Assembly: GCA_023426505.1 (NCBI GenBank) | Contig: JAFAAP010000288.1 | Location: forward strand, 1-57,094 | DNA: 57,094 nucleotides | Source of the DNA: Pseudomonadota bacterium | GTDB taxonomy: Bacteria; Pseudomonadota; Alphaproteobacteria; Rhizobiales; Beijerinckiaceae | Direction: 5' to 3' | In this document: piece by piece, positions 7,518 through 16,770 of the stretch | Layout: the number at the start of each line of letters is the position of its first letter | Position numbering within the stretch: the first letter of the stretch is position 1 | The notes under the pieces: generated by a model | The model's input: the letters and a program-made list of their open reading frames with translations, nothing else | Database searches by the model: none | What the model was told of the DNA's origin: nothing | Translations under genes and position numbers: made by a program

Positions 7518-9025
7518 TGGAATTCTTTGATTCACTCATTCTCGGATTCAGCACGGCTGTTACTCCGACCAATCTCCTGTTTTGTCTCATTGGCGCTCTG
7601 CTGGGTACGCTGATCGGCGTGCTTCCAGGGATTGGTCCGACCGCAACCCTGGCGATCCTCCTGCCGATCACGTTCTTCCTGCCGCCGCTGGCGGCGCTGA
7701 TCATGCTCGCGGGTATCTTCTACGGTGCGCAGTATGGAGGATCGACGACTGCCATCCTGGTGAATCTGCCAGGTGAGGCGTCCTCGGTCGTCACGGCGAT
7801 TGATGGCTACCAGATGGCGAAGCAAGGCCGGGCGGGAGCGGCACTCGCCATCGCGGCTTTGGGATCGTTCTTCGCCGGCACGGTATCGACTATCGGGCTG
7901 GCGGTTGCGGGACCAACGCTGGCAGGCTTTGCGCTCTCGTTCGGGCCGGCGGAGTACTTCTCGCTGACGATCTTCGGATTGCTGTGCGCGACGATCCTGG
8001 CCAGCGGGTCCGTGATCAAGGCCATCGGCATGATCGGCATCGGGCTTCTTCTCGGATGGGTTGGCACCGACGTGAACAGCGGGTCCGAGCGCCTTACCTT
8101 CGGGGCGGTGGAACTCTTTGACGGCATCGAGTTCGTCGTCATTGCCGTCGGCCTCTTCGGCATCGCCGAAATCATCGTCAATCTCGAAACCCCGGAATCC
8201 CGGGGGTTGATCGCAACCAAAATCACGAGTCTCTGGCCGACACGCGACGACTTCCGGAAGGCATGGCCGGCGGTTCTTCGTGGAACAGGCCTCGGGACGT
8301 TTCTCGGCATCCTTCCCGGCGGTGGCGCAACGCTCAGCGCGTTCAGTGCCTACACTCTGGAAAAGAAGGTATCTCGCAATCCGAAAGAGTTCGGCAGGGG
8401 TGCCATCCAGGGTGTGGCAGGTCCCGAGGCGGCCAACAACGCCGGAGCCCAGTCGTCGTTCATTCCCTTGCTCACGCTCGGGATTCCCTCGAATGCCGTG
8501 ATGGCCATGCTGCTGGGCGCCATGACGATCCATGGCATTACGCCGGGTCCCTCCGTCATGCACAACCAGCCGGATCTGTTCTGGGGACTCATCGCCAGCA
8601 TGTGGATCGGAAACCTTATGCTGCTGGTTATCAATCTGCCGCTGATCGGCTTGTGGGTTAAGCTCCTGACAGTGCCGTACCGTCTCCTCTATCCGGCGAT
8701 CCTGGTGTTCTGCTGTGTTGGCGTTTACAGCGTCAGCAACCGCGCCTTCGACGTCGCCCTGGCGGTTGGCTTCGGTTTCCTGGGTTATCTGTTCCGGAAG
8801 GCGAAGTGCGAGCCCGGGCCGCTGCTGCTCGGCTTCGTTCTCGGCCCCTTGCTGGAGACGAATCTGCGACGGGCCATGCTGATCTCGCAGGGAAGCCCAA
8901 GCGTCTTCATCGAACGACCGATCAGCCTTGCGCTTTTGATCGCCTCCGCGGCCCTGTTCGTCCTGCTGCTGGTGCCGGCGATCCGCAAGACTCGTGAGGA
9001 GGCCTTCGTGGAGGAGGAGGCTTAA
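7517..9025 (+). CDS. tctA: TctA-family large membrane subunit of tripartite transporter
   Basis: This 502-residue protein is predicted to have about twelve membrane segments. It carries the TctA signatures GTLIGVLPGIGPTATLAILLP near residue 35 and FYGAQYGGSTTAILVNLPGE near 75. A second repeat follows (LGTFLGILPGGGATLSAFSAY at about 255 and NNAGAQSSFIPLLTLGIPSNAVMA at about 310). TctA moves the carboxylate, normally with Na+ or H+, after delivery by TctC. The gene is the third in a tightly overlapping tctCBA set, and the length equals the family norm. A hydroxyacid oxidase follows after 183 bases. The open frame on the opposite strand is a codon-bias shadow. Confidence 0.93.
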   Translation: MEFFDSLILGFSTAVTPTNLLFCLIGALLGTLIGVLPGIGPTATLAILLPITFFLPPLAALIMLAGIFYGAQYGGSTTAILVNLPGEASSVVTAIDGYQMAKQGRAGAALAIAALGSFFAGTVSTIGLAVAGPTLAGFALSFGPAEYFSLTIFGLLCATILASGSVIKAIGMIGIGLLLGWVGTDVNSGSERLTFGAVELFDGIEFVVIAVGLFGIAEIIVNLETPESRGLIATKITSLWPTRDDFRKAWPAVLRGTGLGTFLGILPGGGATLSAFSAYTLEKKVSRNPKEFGRGAIQGVAGPEAANNAGAQSSFIPLLTLGIPSNAVMAMLLGAMTIHGITPGPSVMHNQPDLFWGLIASMWIGNLMLLVINLPLIGLWVKLLTVPYRLLYPAILVFCCVGVYSVSNRAFDVALAVGFGFLGYLFRKAKCEPGPLLLGFVLGPLLETNLRRAMLISQGSPSVFIERPISLALLIASAALFVLLLVPAIRKTREEAFVEEEA

Positions 9026-9208
9026 GACACTCAGGCGAGGAATGGCTTGTTGGGATCTGGTCCCGACAAGCCATCCGCGGTTCACGGCCTCGTCGGGCTC
9101 CTGTCGGACCATGGATCAATGGTCCTATTCTGCTGCTTGAGGCGCGACGGTCGGTCGCCGGTGCATCGTGCCGTTCCTCATTCATCGGTGATTTGAGAGA
9201 AGACATTC

Positions 9209-10486
9209 ATGGGAGCATTTGACACGCCCGGCGGTTTGGAGCGTTCCACGACGGACCTGGAGGGGACGCCTGTTCAGGGAAGCATGCTGACGCCCCATCC
9301 CGCTCTCCCGCGCCGCCTTCGCCGGATCCTGTCACTCGACGATTTCGAGAACGCGGCGCGCCGCCATCTGCCGCGCCCGATTTTCGGGTACGTATCGGGG
9401 GCTGCCGAGACCAATGCGTCCCTGCTTGACAACCGGTCAGCCTTCAGGGAGTTCGGCTTCCTCCCGCGGGTACTCGTCAACGTGTCCAAGCGAACGCAGA
9501 AGGTCGAACTGTTTGGCCGCGCCTACGCGGCTCCGTTCGGGATTGCCCCGATGGGGATCAGTGCTTTGTCCGCCTACCGTGGCGATCTCGTCCTGGCGCA
9601 GGCAGCCGGGCGGGCGAACATCCCGATGGTGATGAGCGGGTCGTCCCTTATCCGTCTCGAAGACGTCGTCAAGGCAAATCCTGAGGCTTGGTTCCAGGCC
9701 TATCTGCCGGGTGAACCGGATCGGATCCTCGGACTGCTGGAGCGGGTTGAGCGAGCGGGCTTTGGGACTCTCGTTCTGACCGTGGACACGGCTGTTCTGG
9801 CCAATCGCGAGAACAATGTTCGAGCTGGTTTCTCCACTCCTCTTCGGCCCAGTCTGCGCCTAGCCTGGGACGGCATGATACGTCCGAACTGGACGTTGAA
9901 CACGTTTCTTCGGACATTGCTGAAGCACGGGATGCCTCACTTCGAGAATTCCTACGCGACACGTGGTGCGCCGATCCTCGCCAAGAGCGTGATGCGGGAC
10001 TTCGGGGCCAAGGATCACCTGAACTGGCGTCATCTGGAGCTGATCCGGGAGCGGTGGAAGGGGCGCCTCGTCATCAAGGGCATCATGTCCAAGGAGGACG
10101 CATGCACCGCCCGGGACAGTGGTGTCGATGGCATCATCGTCTCGAACCATGGGGGGCGGCAGCTCGATGGTACGGTCTCACCGCTCCGCGCCCTGCCGTT
10201 GATTGCGGATGCCGTGGGTGCAACAATTCCTGTGATGATGGACGGCGGTGTCCGGCGGGGTTCGGATGTGCTGAAGGCGATCGCTCTTGGTGCGGCATTC
10301 GTCTTCGTCGGCCGCCCGTTCGTTTACGCGGCCGCAATCGGTGGCGAAGCCGGCGTCAGTCACGCCATCAACATCCTTTCGTCCGAGATCAACCGAAACA
10401 TGGGCCTGCTCGGGATCAACTCTCTCGGGGAGATGCACCCGGATCGGCTGCTCCGGCTCAGCGGTTCGGATGGAGGCCGGGCCTGA
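9209..10486 (+). CDS. FMN-dependent L-2-hydroxyacid oxidase/dehydrogenase (LldD/MdlB family)
   Basis: This 425-residue TIM-barrel flavoenzyme oxidises (S)-2-hydroxy acids to 2-oxo acids. The FMN site includes IFGYVSGAAETN, IAPMGISAL, VMSGSSL and the C-terminal MMDGGVRRGSDVLKAIALGA. The catalytic His and substrate Arg lie in SNHGGRQLDG, as in lactate, glycolate and mandelate enzymes. An N-terminal extension of about 30 residues precedes the usual domain. The ATG at 9209 follows GAGAGAAG. Position after tctA and close to a D-specific dehydrogenase suggests that both enantiomers of an imported hydroxy acid are oxidised here. Lactate versus mandelate cannot be decided from sequence alone. Confidence 0.9.
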   Translation: MGAFDTPGGLERSTTDLEGTPVQGSMLTPHPALPRRLRRILSLDDFENAARRHLPRPIFGYVSGAAETNASLLDNRSAFREFGFLPRVLVNVSKRTQKVELFGRAYAAPFGIAPMGISALSAYRGDLVLAQAAGRANIPMVMSGSSLIRLEDVVKANPEAWFQAYLPGEPDRILGLLERVERAGFGTLVLTVDTAVLANRENNVRAGFSTPLRPSLRLAWDGMIRPNWTLNTFLRTLLKHGMPHFENSYATRGAPILAKSVMRDFGAKDHLNWRHLELIRERWKGRLVIKGIMSKEDACTARDSGVDGIIVSNHGGRQLDGTVSPLRALPLIADAVGATIPVMMDGGVRRGSDVLKAIALGAAFVFVGRPFVYAAAIGGEAGVSHAINILSSEINRNMGLLGINSLGEMHPDRLLRLSGSDGGRA

Positions 10487-10821
10487 GAGCTCCGCAGGGA
10501 CTGGCGGCGAGGTTGGATGGTCCGGTGTTGGCAGCTGCCGATGGAAAAAACTCATCTGCAAGACTCGGGACGTCCAAGGTCGGATGGAGCTGCTTGAGCG
10601 ACAGCATCCGGTAGGTTGTCTCCGACGTGATTGGGGACGCGAGTTTCCAACGGCACGACCCGTTCAAGACCTCAGGACAGGCGAAACCGACCTGTCGATC
10701 CAGCAAGGCCGACAGACCTCCGCCGGGAGGCTGCACGCTCCAAGTTGAGAATTGCGTGCCCCGCCTAGACGGCACGTGTCATTTGCTCGCGCGTCGGCAT
10801 GCCTGCCTGGCCCAAACTCCA
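10487..10821. other. Intergenic region before the decayed cyclase, no gene recognised
   Basis: Several open frames cross these 335 bases on both strands, but none has a ribosome site or a recognisable family. It may be further degenerate DNA continuous with the pseudogenes to its right. Confidence 0.4.
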
Positions 10822-11917
10822 TCCCCAGCCCGCTCCCCTCCCATTCATACCGGTCTTGTTCGGCTGCTTTATACAGCCCTGCCTCAAGTCGCTTCGGTGA
10901 TAATCGGTTTCGTCGTCGGGGCTTGGTTGATGGCTTGGCGCACTAGGTCCGATTGGGATTGGCGGCTTGCTTGGCTGTCGATCGTCATGGCGGTGATCCG
11001 GCTGGGCCTCCTCGCAGCCTTCTATCAGTCCGGAACCGACAAGGATCTCTCGCCCGCAGCCGCGAGGCGACGGGAATGCGCCTACGGAGCAGGCTCGCTC
11101 CTGATGGCAGCCGTTATCGCGGGAATGTCGCTCCAAGCTCTATCCGGGGCCGATGCTGGGATTCAACCGCTCTGTCTTGGGCTCACAATGGCGACCTTTA
11201 CCGGCCAGTCGTCAACGCGCGTCGTCTGTCGGCATGGATCCCGATCAGCACCGACAGCGTCGTTCTGGCCGCCCTTGCCGGAGGCTGTCGGCTACAGGCT
11301 GATATCAGCTACCAGATCGTCGGTGGTTTGCTCCTGCTTTACGGGTACAGCCACATCGAGGCATGTCGCCACGGCGCCCAGACCATCATGGCCCTGCATC
11401 GCCCACCGTGCCGCGCATGACGACCACACGGGGGCTTCCGAACCAAGCCGCCTTTCGCGAATGCCGATCCGAGGCATCCGAGCACTTGACGCGCCACAGG
11501 CAGAAGTACGCGGTTTTTGCCTTGAATCTCGATGAATTCAAGCACGTGAGCGATGCCGATGGCCATGCCATTGGTGACGAACTTCTTCGCCAGATCCTAT
11601 ATCGGATGCGCTGCGCGGGGCGATGTGGTCGCCGGGTTAGGAGGGGACGAGTTCGCGGTGCTGCAAATGCCTGTTCCGGAGCGGGAGGCTGCCGTTCGGT
11701 TGGCCGAGCGTCTCATCGCGGAGGTCAGCGTACCCTACTGCATTGAAGGCGGTCGATTGGCACCGACGACTCTGTCGGCATTGCTCTCGCTCCCGAGTGC
11801 GGTGACGGAGAAGCTCTTCTGAGCGCCGCGGACGAGGCAAGCTACGAAGCCACAAGAGCCGGCAACGGTCTGTACCGTCTTGCCAGCCCCAACCGTCATT
11901 GGCCGCTCACAGCATAG
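10822..11917 (+). pseudogene. Diguanylate cyclase (membrane sensor plus GGDEF), multiply frameshifted
   Basis: Read across frames, this is a rhizobial diguanylate cyclase with an N-terminal helical membrane domain (LVRLLYTALPQVASVIIG onward), then RGLPNQAAFRE, LDEFKHVSDADGHAIGDELL and GLGGDEFAVLQMP. It ends with ADEASYEATRAGNGLYRLA and a TAG at 11915. The pieces lie in different frames: membrane part in frame 1 to about 11220, frame 3 to about 11420, frame 2 for the first half of GGDEF, frame 3 from about 11600, and frame 2 for the last 30 codons. At least four frame changes break the gene. The GGDEF signature itself is intact. The original start is not visible; 10822 is where recognisable homology begins. 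The gene is inactive unless sequencing errors explain the shifts. Confidence 0.8.
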
Positions 11918-12151
11918 GAATTCCTGCCGCTGGGCGCGACGGGGATCAAACCAAGTATCCGCAGGAGAAGGGTGAAGCCGACCTTTATGTGGTCTGCTCT
12001 ACATTACAATTTGACCCTATGCGGTCATTTCTAAACGTGATCCAACCCACTTGATCCCTGGCGGGAACAGGTTGTTTCGCTCATGGTTGCCTCATTGGTT
12101 GCTCCCACAGCAGCTCCAGAGCGAAAGGGCAACTTGCAGCAAGGGTTTCCC

Positions 12152-12326
12152 GTGAACGAAAGCCAGACCGCACAGGCTTCTACCGACTGCGCCGGAACGG
12201 CTTGGCCATTCGGAGACGGCGAGATGGCCGGCCGCATCCGCAAGCACCTTGGGCGGAAACCCCACTCGGGCCGCTTAAGACTTGGTCGCAGGATCTGGGT
12301 CACCTTGCCCGAGCGCTCTTCGGATG
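12152..12326 (+). pseudogene. N-terminal fragment of a PAS sensor histidine kinase
   Basis: A GTG at 12152 with AAGGG upstream opens an N-terminus typical of hyphomicrobial PAS kinases (AWPFGDGEMAGRIRKH). The homology then jumps frame near 12243 and continues as WAETPLGPLKTWSQDLG until a TGA at 12324. Only about 55 codons remain. The motif resembles the first PAS domain of the regulator at 927-2900, so it may be the relic of a paralogue. No kinase core follows. Confidence 0.65.
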
Positions 12327-12479
12327 AAACCACCTCGCCGGCCCCGCTTTTGGCGGGAAGGACCGCTCCTGGCACGCGCCGGTCGTTTGTCTTGTGGCTG
12401 CTTGAGCCTCAGGTACGAACCTTGTTCCCGGACATGAGATAGTCTGTGAGGCGCCTCATCGGAACGCAGCCTCAGACGC

Positions 12480-13113
12480 TTAGATCTCAACCTGCTCCGC
12501 GATCAGAAGGACGTCGTCGACATCCATCCCATGAGACCGCACTGTACTCTCAATCTTGCTACGCCCCAGCAGGAACTAGACGGCTCGAGGTTGCCCGTTC
12601 TCGAATAGATCTTCGACGCCGTGGCTCGCCGTAAGGGAATCGGCGCCGTGGGCGAGGGGAGCGAGGCCGATCGCACGGAGCCAGGATGCCAGCAGGCGGG
12701 CGTACTAGCGCGTTGTCATCCATCTCTGCCGATTGATCCGACTCGGGAACAGCGGCTCCCCTTTGTGCAGGTCCTTCTTGTCGAGACAGCGTCCCACAGC
12801 CTCCCGGGTTTGCTGTACAATCTCGAACTGAACCGGACGGGCGGTCTTTCTTTGCATGATCGTGGGTCGGGATCGCCCCCGCCCATTCAGCGCCACATCA
12901 TCGACCCGGGGCGCAACCAGGTCACAGGCGCGCAGCTTGCTGTCGAGAGGGAGGTTGAACAGGGCCAAATCACGGATGCGATGAGCAACCCGGAGCCCAC
13001 CCCGAATGGACCAGATCTCCTTAGGCTTTCAGAGGCGGCTTGGGTCCAATCAGCTTGCCCCGGTCCCAAGGGGCGTCGGCTCGGCAGGAATGGTCAGCGG
13101 TAATGTCGTGCAT
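12480..13113 (-). pseudogene. Tyrosine recombinase/integrase, broken
   Basis: On the minus strand the fragments line up with a compact rhizobial tyrosine recombinase of about 200 residues. They are an ATG start and DRGKLIGPKPPLK, then KPKEIWSIRGGLRVAHRIRD, LALFNLPLDSKLRACDLVA, RVDDVALNG and TARPVQFEIVQQTREAV, ending in LLGRSKIESTVRSHGMDVDDV and AEQVEI. It is interrupted by a frameshift after GPKPPLK, an in-frame TAG after the MTTR segment, loss of the usual HSLRRT catalytic segment (here DSLTASHG), and another TAG just before FLLGRSKIES. It is therefore inactive. Its presence beside two other relics marks an old site of mobile-DNA activity. Confidence 0.8.
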
Positions 13114-13327
13114 TGTTGTGCTCCTGAAGCGAAGCCTGCAATGAATCTCGGCTGTTCTGCCGAAGAAACCCAGAATTGGCGTTCTTCCGGAGAGTCTTTG
13201 TCAGCTTCCCAAGGTAAGTCGGATGTCCGGCTCTTTGCGCTGATCTCCTGGTCGTGGCCCTGAACAGACCTGCCACCTTCGGAACCTCAAGAGCACAACG
13301 TGAACGGCGACATTCGTCGTGCGCCAG

Positions 13328-14365
13328 CTAGCCGATATGAATGACCTGCCCGGTTTCTGCGGCCTGCTTCACGGCCGCTATTACCTTCAGCGTGTTCAGA
13401 CCTTCTCGGCCTGAAACACATGGGGCTTCCTCGCCACGAATGACCCGGCATAAGTGGCTGATCTGCAAGGCGAGAGGGTCTGCCTGATCGACACGAATCC
13501 GCTCCTGATGGATCGGCTCCCACCAGCCCCTCTTCCCGTTGTTGCACCAGACGTCCAGGTACGGGATCGTCATGGAAGCATGAGTGCCCCCGATCTGGTA
13601 GCAAGCCTCACCAGTCCGCGGGTAGGAAGGATTTTCGCCTGTGGTGAGTTCCCAACTCCATGGCGCAACGATTGCGTCGGACACGGTGATGGTCCCGAGA
13701 GCTCCGCTCTCAAAGCGCAGCAGTATGGCAGCGGTATCCTCGACGGCATTCCCGCGGGCTGAGTTGGACTCGATGGCCTGCACGGAAACGATGTCGCCGC
13801 AGAGGTAGCGGAGGCTGTCGACGTCATGAATAAGATTGAGGAAGACGGGACCTGCGCCTTTCTCACGCCGCCAGGTAACGTTGAAATAGTCGTCTGGCTT
13901 GAAGAACCAGCAGGTCCCGTGAACCGCCAGGACCCGGCCCAGCCTGCCGGATTCGATCGTTTCCTTCGCCTTCCGGATCAGTGGATTGTGGCGACGGTGA
14001 TGGCCGACCAGGAGGGGCACGCCGGCACTCTCGGCTGCTTCCACAAGTTTCCTTGCCGAGTCGACGTCATCGGCAATCGGCTTCTCCACCAGGGCGGGGA
14101 TGCCGGCGGCGACACTTTCCAGGCCATTGGCGACGTGGATCTGGTTCGGCGTTGCTATGATGATCCCGTCGGGCCGATCGGTCGCGATCAGGGCGGAGAA
14201 GCTCGGAGCCCATCCAGCCCCGATTTCCTCAGCCAAGGCCCTCCCCGTCGGGGAGGGATCGACGACGGCCATGAGCTCCGCTTCAGGAGTGGCTCGCACG
14301 TGCTCAATGTGCCTTTTCCCGATCAACCCGGCGCCCAGCACCGCGAGCTTCACTTTCCTGGTCAT
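13328..14365 (-). CDS. Gfo/Idh/MocA-family NAD(P)-dependent dehydrogenase
   Basis: This 345-residue cytoplasmic oxidoreductase has an N-terminal Rossmann fold (KLAVLGAGLIGKRHIEHV), the EKP motif (ALVEKPIADD near residue 96) and a C-terminal substrate domain containing FLNLIHDVDSLRYLCG. Family members oxidise sugars, cyclitols or related polyols. The start at 14365 is preceded by GAGGAGCG. It is the last gene of a minus-strand set with GntR regulator, TIM-barrel protein and type II dehydroquinase. Next to dehydroquinase, quinate, shikimate or a related cyclitol carboxylate is a plausible substrate, but that is inference. Confidence 0.87.
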   Translation of the reverse strand: MTRKVKLAVLGAGLIGKRHIEHVRATPEAELMAVVDPSPTGRALAEEIGAGWAPSFSALIATDRPDGIIIATPNQIHVANGLESVAAGIPALVEKPIADDVDSARKLVEAAESAGVPLLVGHHRRHNPLIRKAKETIESGRLGRVLAVHGTCWFFKPDDYFNVTWRREKGAGPVFLNLIHDVDSLRYLCGDIVSVQAIESNSARGNAVEDTAAILLRFESGALGTITVSDAIVAPWSWELTTGENPSYPRTGEACYQIGGTHASMTIPYLDVWCNNGKRGWWEPIHQERIRVDQADPLALQISHLCRVIRGEEAPCVSGREGLNTLKVIAAVKQAAETGQVIHIG

Positions 14366-14429
14366 CGCGTTCGCTCCTCGACCATGAGGCAGAACGAATT
14401 GCCGCCGGTTCATTGCCAGCGTTGCAGGG

Positions 14430-14879
14430 CTACTTCTTCGCCTCGTCGATCAGGCGGGCGAGGCGTTGGAGGGCCAGCGTATAACCTTGCGTGCCGAAGC
14501 CGGCGATGACGCCGGATGCGACGAGGGACACATAGGAGTGGTGCCGGAAGGCCTCGCGCATGTGCACGTTGGAGATGTGCACTTCGATGATCGGAAACTC
14601 GCAGGTGTTCAGGGCATCGAGGATGGCGACCGAGGTATGTGTGAAGGCAGCCGGGTTGATGACGATGCCGCCGGCCCGTTCCCTCGCCTCGTGGATCCAG
14701 TCGATGATCTGGTGCTCCGCATTGCTCTGGTGGAACTCGATGTCGAGATTGAGCTCCCGTGCCACGCGCCGGCAATCCACCTCGACGTCCGCGAGAGTCT
14801 CATAGCCGTAAATCGCCGGCTGGCGCTTGCCGAGCAGGTTCAGATTAGGGCCGTTCAGGACGTAGACGATGCGGCTCAT
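14430..14879 (-). CDS. aroQ: Type II 3-dehydroquinate dehydratase
   Basis: This 149-residue protein fits the dodecameric type II enzyme, which interconverts 3-dehydroquinate and 3-dehydroshikimate. The signatures are VLNGPNLNLLGKRQPAIYG (catalytic Tyr and Arg on the flexible lid), INPAAFTHTSVAILDAL, IEVHISNVHMREAFRHHS and the C-terminal ASGVIAGFGTQGYTLAL. AGGA lies upstream of the ATG. Its setting in a catabolic cluster, between a Gfo/Idh dehydrogenase and a TIM-barrel protein and under a GntR regulator, suggests a role in quinate/shikimate breakdown rather than housekeeping aromatic biosynthesis. The pathway direction is inference. Confidence 0.93.
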   Translation of the reverse strand: MSRIVYVLNGPNLNLLGKRQPAIYGYETLADVEVDCRRVARELNLDIEFHQSNAEHQIIDWIHEARERAGGIVINPAAFTHTSVAILDALNTCEFPIIEVHISNVHMREAFRHHSYVSLVASGVIAGFGTQGYTLALQRLARLIDEAKK

Positions 14880-15026
14880 TGCGTTTTCCTGTCGTTATGG
14901 TGGGTCTTGGCGCCAGCGAAGGCACCCGATGAGGCCCGCCGCCATCGCTCTCTCGCGCGAGGCGACGGGATATGCAGTGTCGTCGGCCCAAGGGCCTATG
15001 ATGCGTGGCGGTCCCTGGGGAAGCCG

Positions 15027-15866
15027 CTACGACAATTGAAGGTCACGGGCGCGACAGCTCTCAAACAGGGTCCGGGTCGCGTCGAAGATGCGCCGGGCGC
15101 GAACCTCCGCGGGGGCCATGCCCTCCATCGGGACCTCGACCGAAAGGCACACGTCATCCGGCAGCATCGCGAGCAGCTCGCATAGCGGCAAATCACCATG
15201 ACCGGGCGGAAGACGCTTGGACCGCGCTTCCTCGATGATGGCTTCCGTTGAGCCAGGCTGCGTTGCCGGAGCGTCGCAAAGCTGTGCGCTGCGGATCCGT
15301 TGCGGCGGTACGGCCTTGAGATCGCCGGGCGCCCCGCCCGTGCGTGACAGATGAAGGGCATCGACGAGAGCGCCGCCATTGGGGCGGTCGGCCGCCTCGA
15401 CGACCCGCACGGCCTCCGGAAAGCTGGATACCTGTCGCCAGGCCATGCACTCCAGGTCCACGCCCATGTCGAAACCCGCGGCAAGATCGCAGAGCTCGGC
15501 GAAGTTCGCCTCGAGCCGACCGCGATCCGGATCGTCACCGCAGACGCTCAGCCTCTTGGCTCCCAACTCCCCTGCGGATTCGAGGATCGCCGTCAGTCGC
15601 GCCGCCACGAAGTCGGGGCCGATGATCACGAACTCTATGTCGTAGACACTGACCCCTTCGCCGCTCAGGCGCTCCTTCATCTCGCGCATGGCGCTGCTGC
15701 CGACCGGGATGGTGTAGTAGGGGGCTCCGGGGAAGGCGGGGTGCAACCGAAGGCCCACGGATGCGTAGCCGATCCTTGCCGCCAGGCTGACGAGGTCAAG
15801 CGGCGGGATCTCCAGGACCGTGAAATGAGCCAGCCCGAGAGGCGGCGGATTTTGGACAATGTTCAC
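15027..15866 (-). CDS. Xylose-isomerase-like TIM-barrel protein (epimerase or dehydroshikimate-dehydratase type)
   Basis: This 279-residue protein has the fold of sugar-phosphate isomerases/epimerases (PF01261-like). Visible elements are ALHLSRTGGAPGDL, SAQLCDAPA and LPPGHGDLPL, which would supply metal ligands. VDLECMAWRQV contributes Glu, and VSVEVPMEGMAP lies near the C-terminus. The GTG at 15866 follows GGGAGGAA. The same fold includes 3-dehydroshikimate dehydratases (AsbF/QuiC type), hydroxypyruvate isomerases and inosose enzymes. Because the next gene encodes a type II dehydroquinase, conversion of 3-dehydroshikimate to protocatechuate is one reasonable guess, but sequence alone does not settle it. 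Confidence 0.75.
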   Translation of the reverse strand: MNIVQNPPPLGLAHFTVLEIPPLDLVSLAARIGYASVGLRLHPAFPGAPYYTIPVGSSAMREMKERLSGEGVSVYDIEFVIIGPDFVAARLTAILESAGELGAKRLSVCGDDPDRGRLEANFAELCDLAAGFDMGVDLECMAWRQVSSFPEAVRVVEAADRPNGGALVDALHLSRTGGAPGDLKAVPPQRIRSAQLCDAPATQPGSTEAIIEEARSKRLPPGHGDLPLCELLAMLPDDVCLSVEVPMEGMAPAEVRARRIFDATRTLFESCRARDLQLS

Positions 15867-15921
15867 GATGGTTCCTCCCGGATTGCGGATGTGACTCGCC
15901 GCCTGGTTCCGGACTGCGGCG

Positions 15922-16638
15922 TCAGTCCCCCTCGGATCGCGAGGCGTCGTTGAGCGCTGCGGCGAGCGCCTTCTTCAGGTTGGTGCCGGTCCTGTCGATG
16001 TGGCGGCGCAAGGTCTCGCAGGCCTCGGACGATCGACGCGCCACGGCGGCCTCAGCAATTGTGCTGTGCTCGCTCCGGACGTCGCGGCCGCCCGGGTTCG
16101 TCGCAAGGAAGATCCTGCGATAGCGGTCGTTCAGGTTATGCAGGACCGAGCAGAAGCGCAGCAGGAGAGGCATCCCGCAGCCTTGGATCAACTGCCGGTG
16201 GAAGTCGTTGTGGGCTTCCTCCCATGCTTCCAGGCTCTCCGGACGGGAGGGATCGCGCTCGATGCGGTTGAGGCGGTAGAGCGCGCGCATGACGTCGCTC
16301 TCCCATTCGAGGTCGCCCTGTTCGATGGAGTGCTTGAGGGCGAGCGATTCGAACTCCACACGAAGGCGGGTCACCTCGGCAAGGTTGCTGGTGGACACGG
16401 GAGCGACCCGGTAGCCGCGCAGATCCTCGAGTTCAACCAGCCCGTCCGCGACCAGACGCGAGAGGGCCTCGCGCAGGGGGCTGAGGCTGATGTCGTAAGC
16501 GGTGCGCAGACGGTCGAGGTTGATCTTCGAGCCCGGCTTCATGTCGCCCCGGAGGATCGCCTGACGGATCTCATGCGAAACCCTGCTGGCGATAGTCTTC
16601 TTCTCCCCGTCCTCGGACGGCTGCGGCATGACCTTCAT
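15922..16638 (-). CDS. GntR-family regulator, FCD subfamily
   Basis: This 238-residue regulator has an N-terminal winged helix (SRVSHEIRQAILRGDMKPG, LSPLREALSRLVADGLVE) and an all-helical FCD effector domain. That domain contains the metal/ligand residues expected in HNDFHRQLIQGCG and SEHSTIAEAAVARRSSEAC. FCD regulators usually repress catabolic genes and release DNA on binding an organic acid. It is divergent from the intradiol dioxygenase operon, and the intervening DNA has a striking symmetric operator. The ATG at 16638 gives the usual length; another ATG lies three codons inside. It leads a minus-strand set with the TIM-barrel, aroQ and Gfo/Idh genes. Confidence 0.87.
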   Translation of the reverse strand: MKVMPQPSEDGEKKTIASRVSHEIRQAILRGDMKPGSKINLDRLRTAYDISLSPLREALSRLVADGLVELEDLRGYRVAPVSTSNLAEVTRLRVEFESLALKHSIEQGDLEWESDVMRALYRLNRIERDPSRPESLEAWEEAHNDFHRQLIQGCGMPLLLRFCSVLHNLNDRYRRIFLATNPGGRDVRSEHSTIAEAAVARRSSEACETLRRHIDRTGTNLKKALAAALNDASRSEGD

Positions 16639-16770
16639 GTCACCGATGATCAAACTGGCCTCCAATCCGGACCCTTGGCTTTGCCGCTTCACTACGAACC
16701 GACGTGGCCGGTCGCCATGCAACGGGTCGTATCCGAATGCCCGTTCCTACTTGTTTCGACAATACCACCA

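Noticed and set aside
7532..9112. Long minus-strand open frame (526 codons) opposite tctA
   Set aside because: Its product is a polar, repetitive translation of the opposite strand of a clear TctA gene, with no ribosome site and no family features.
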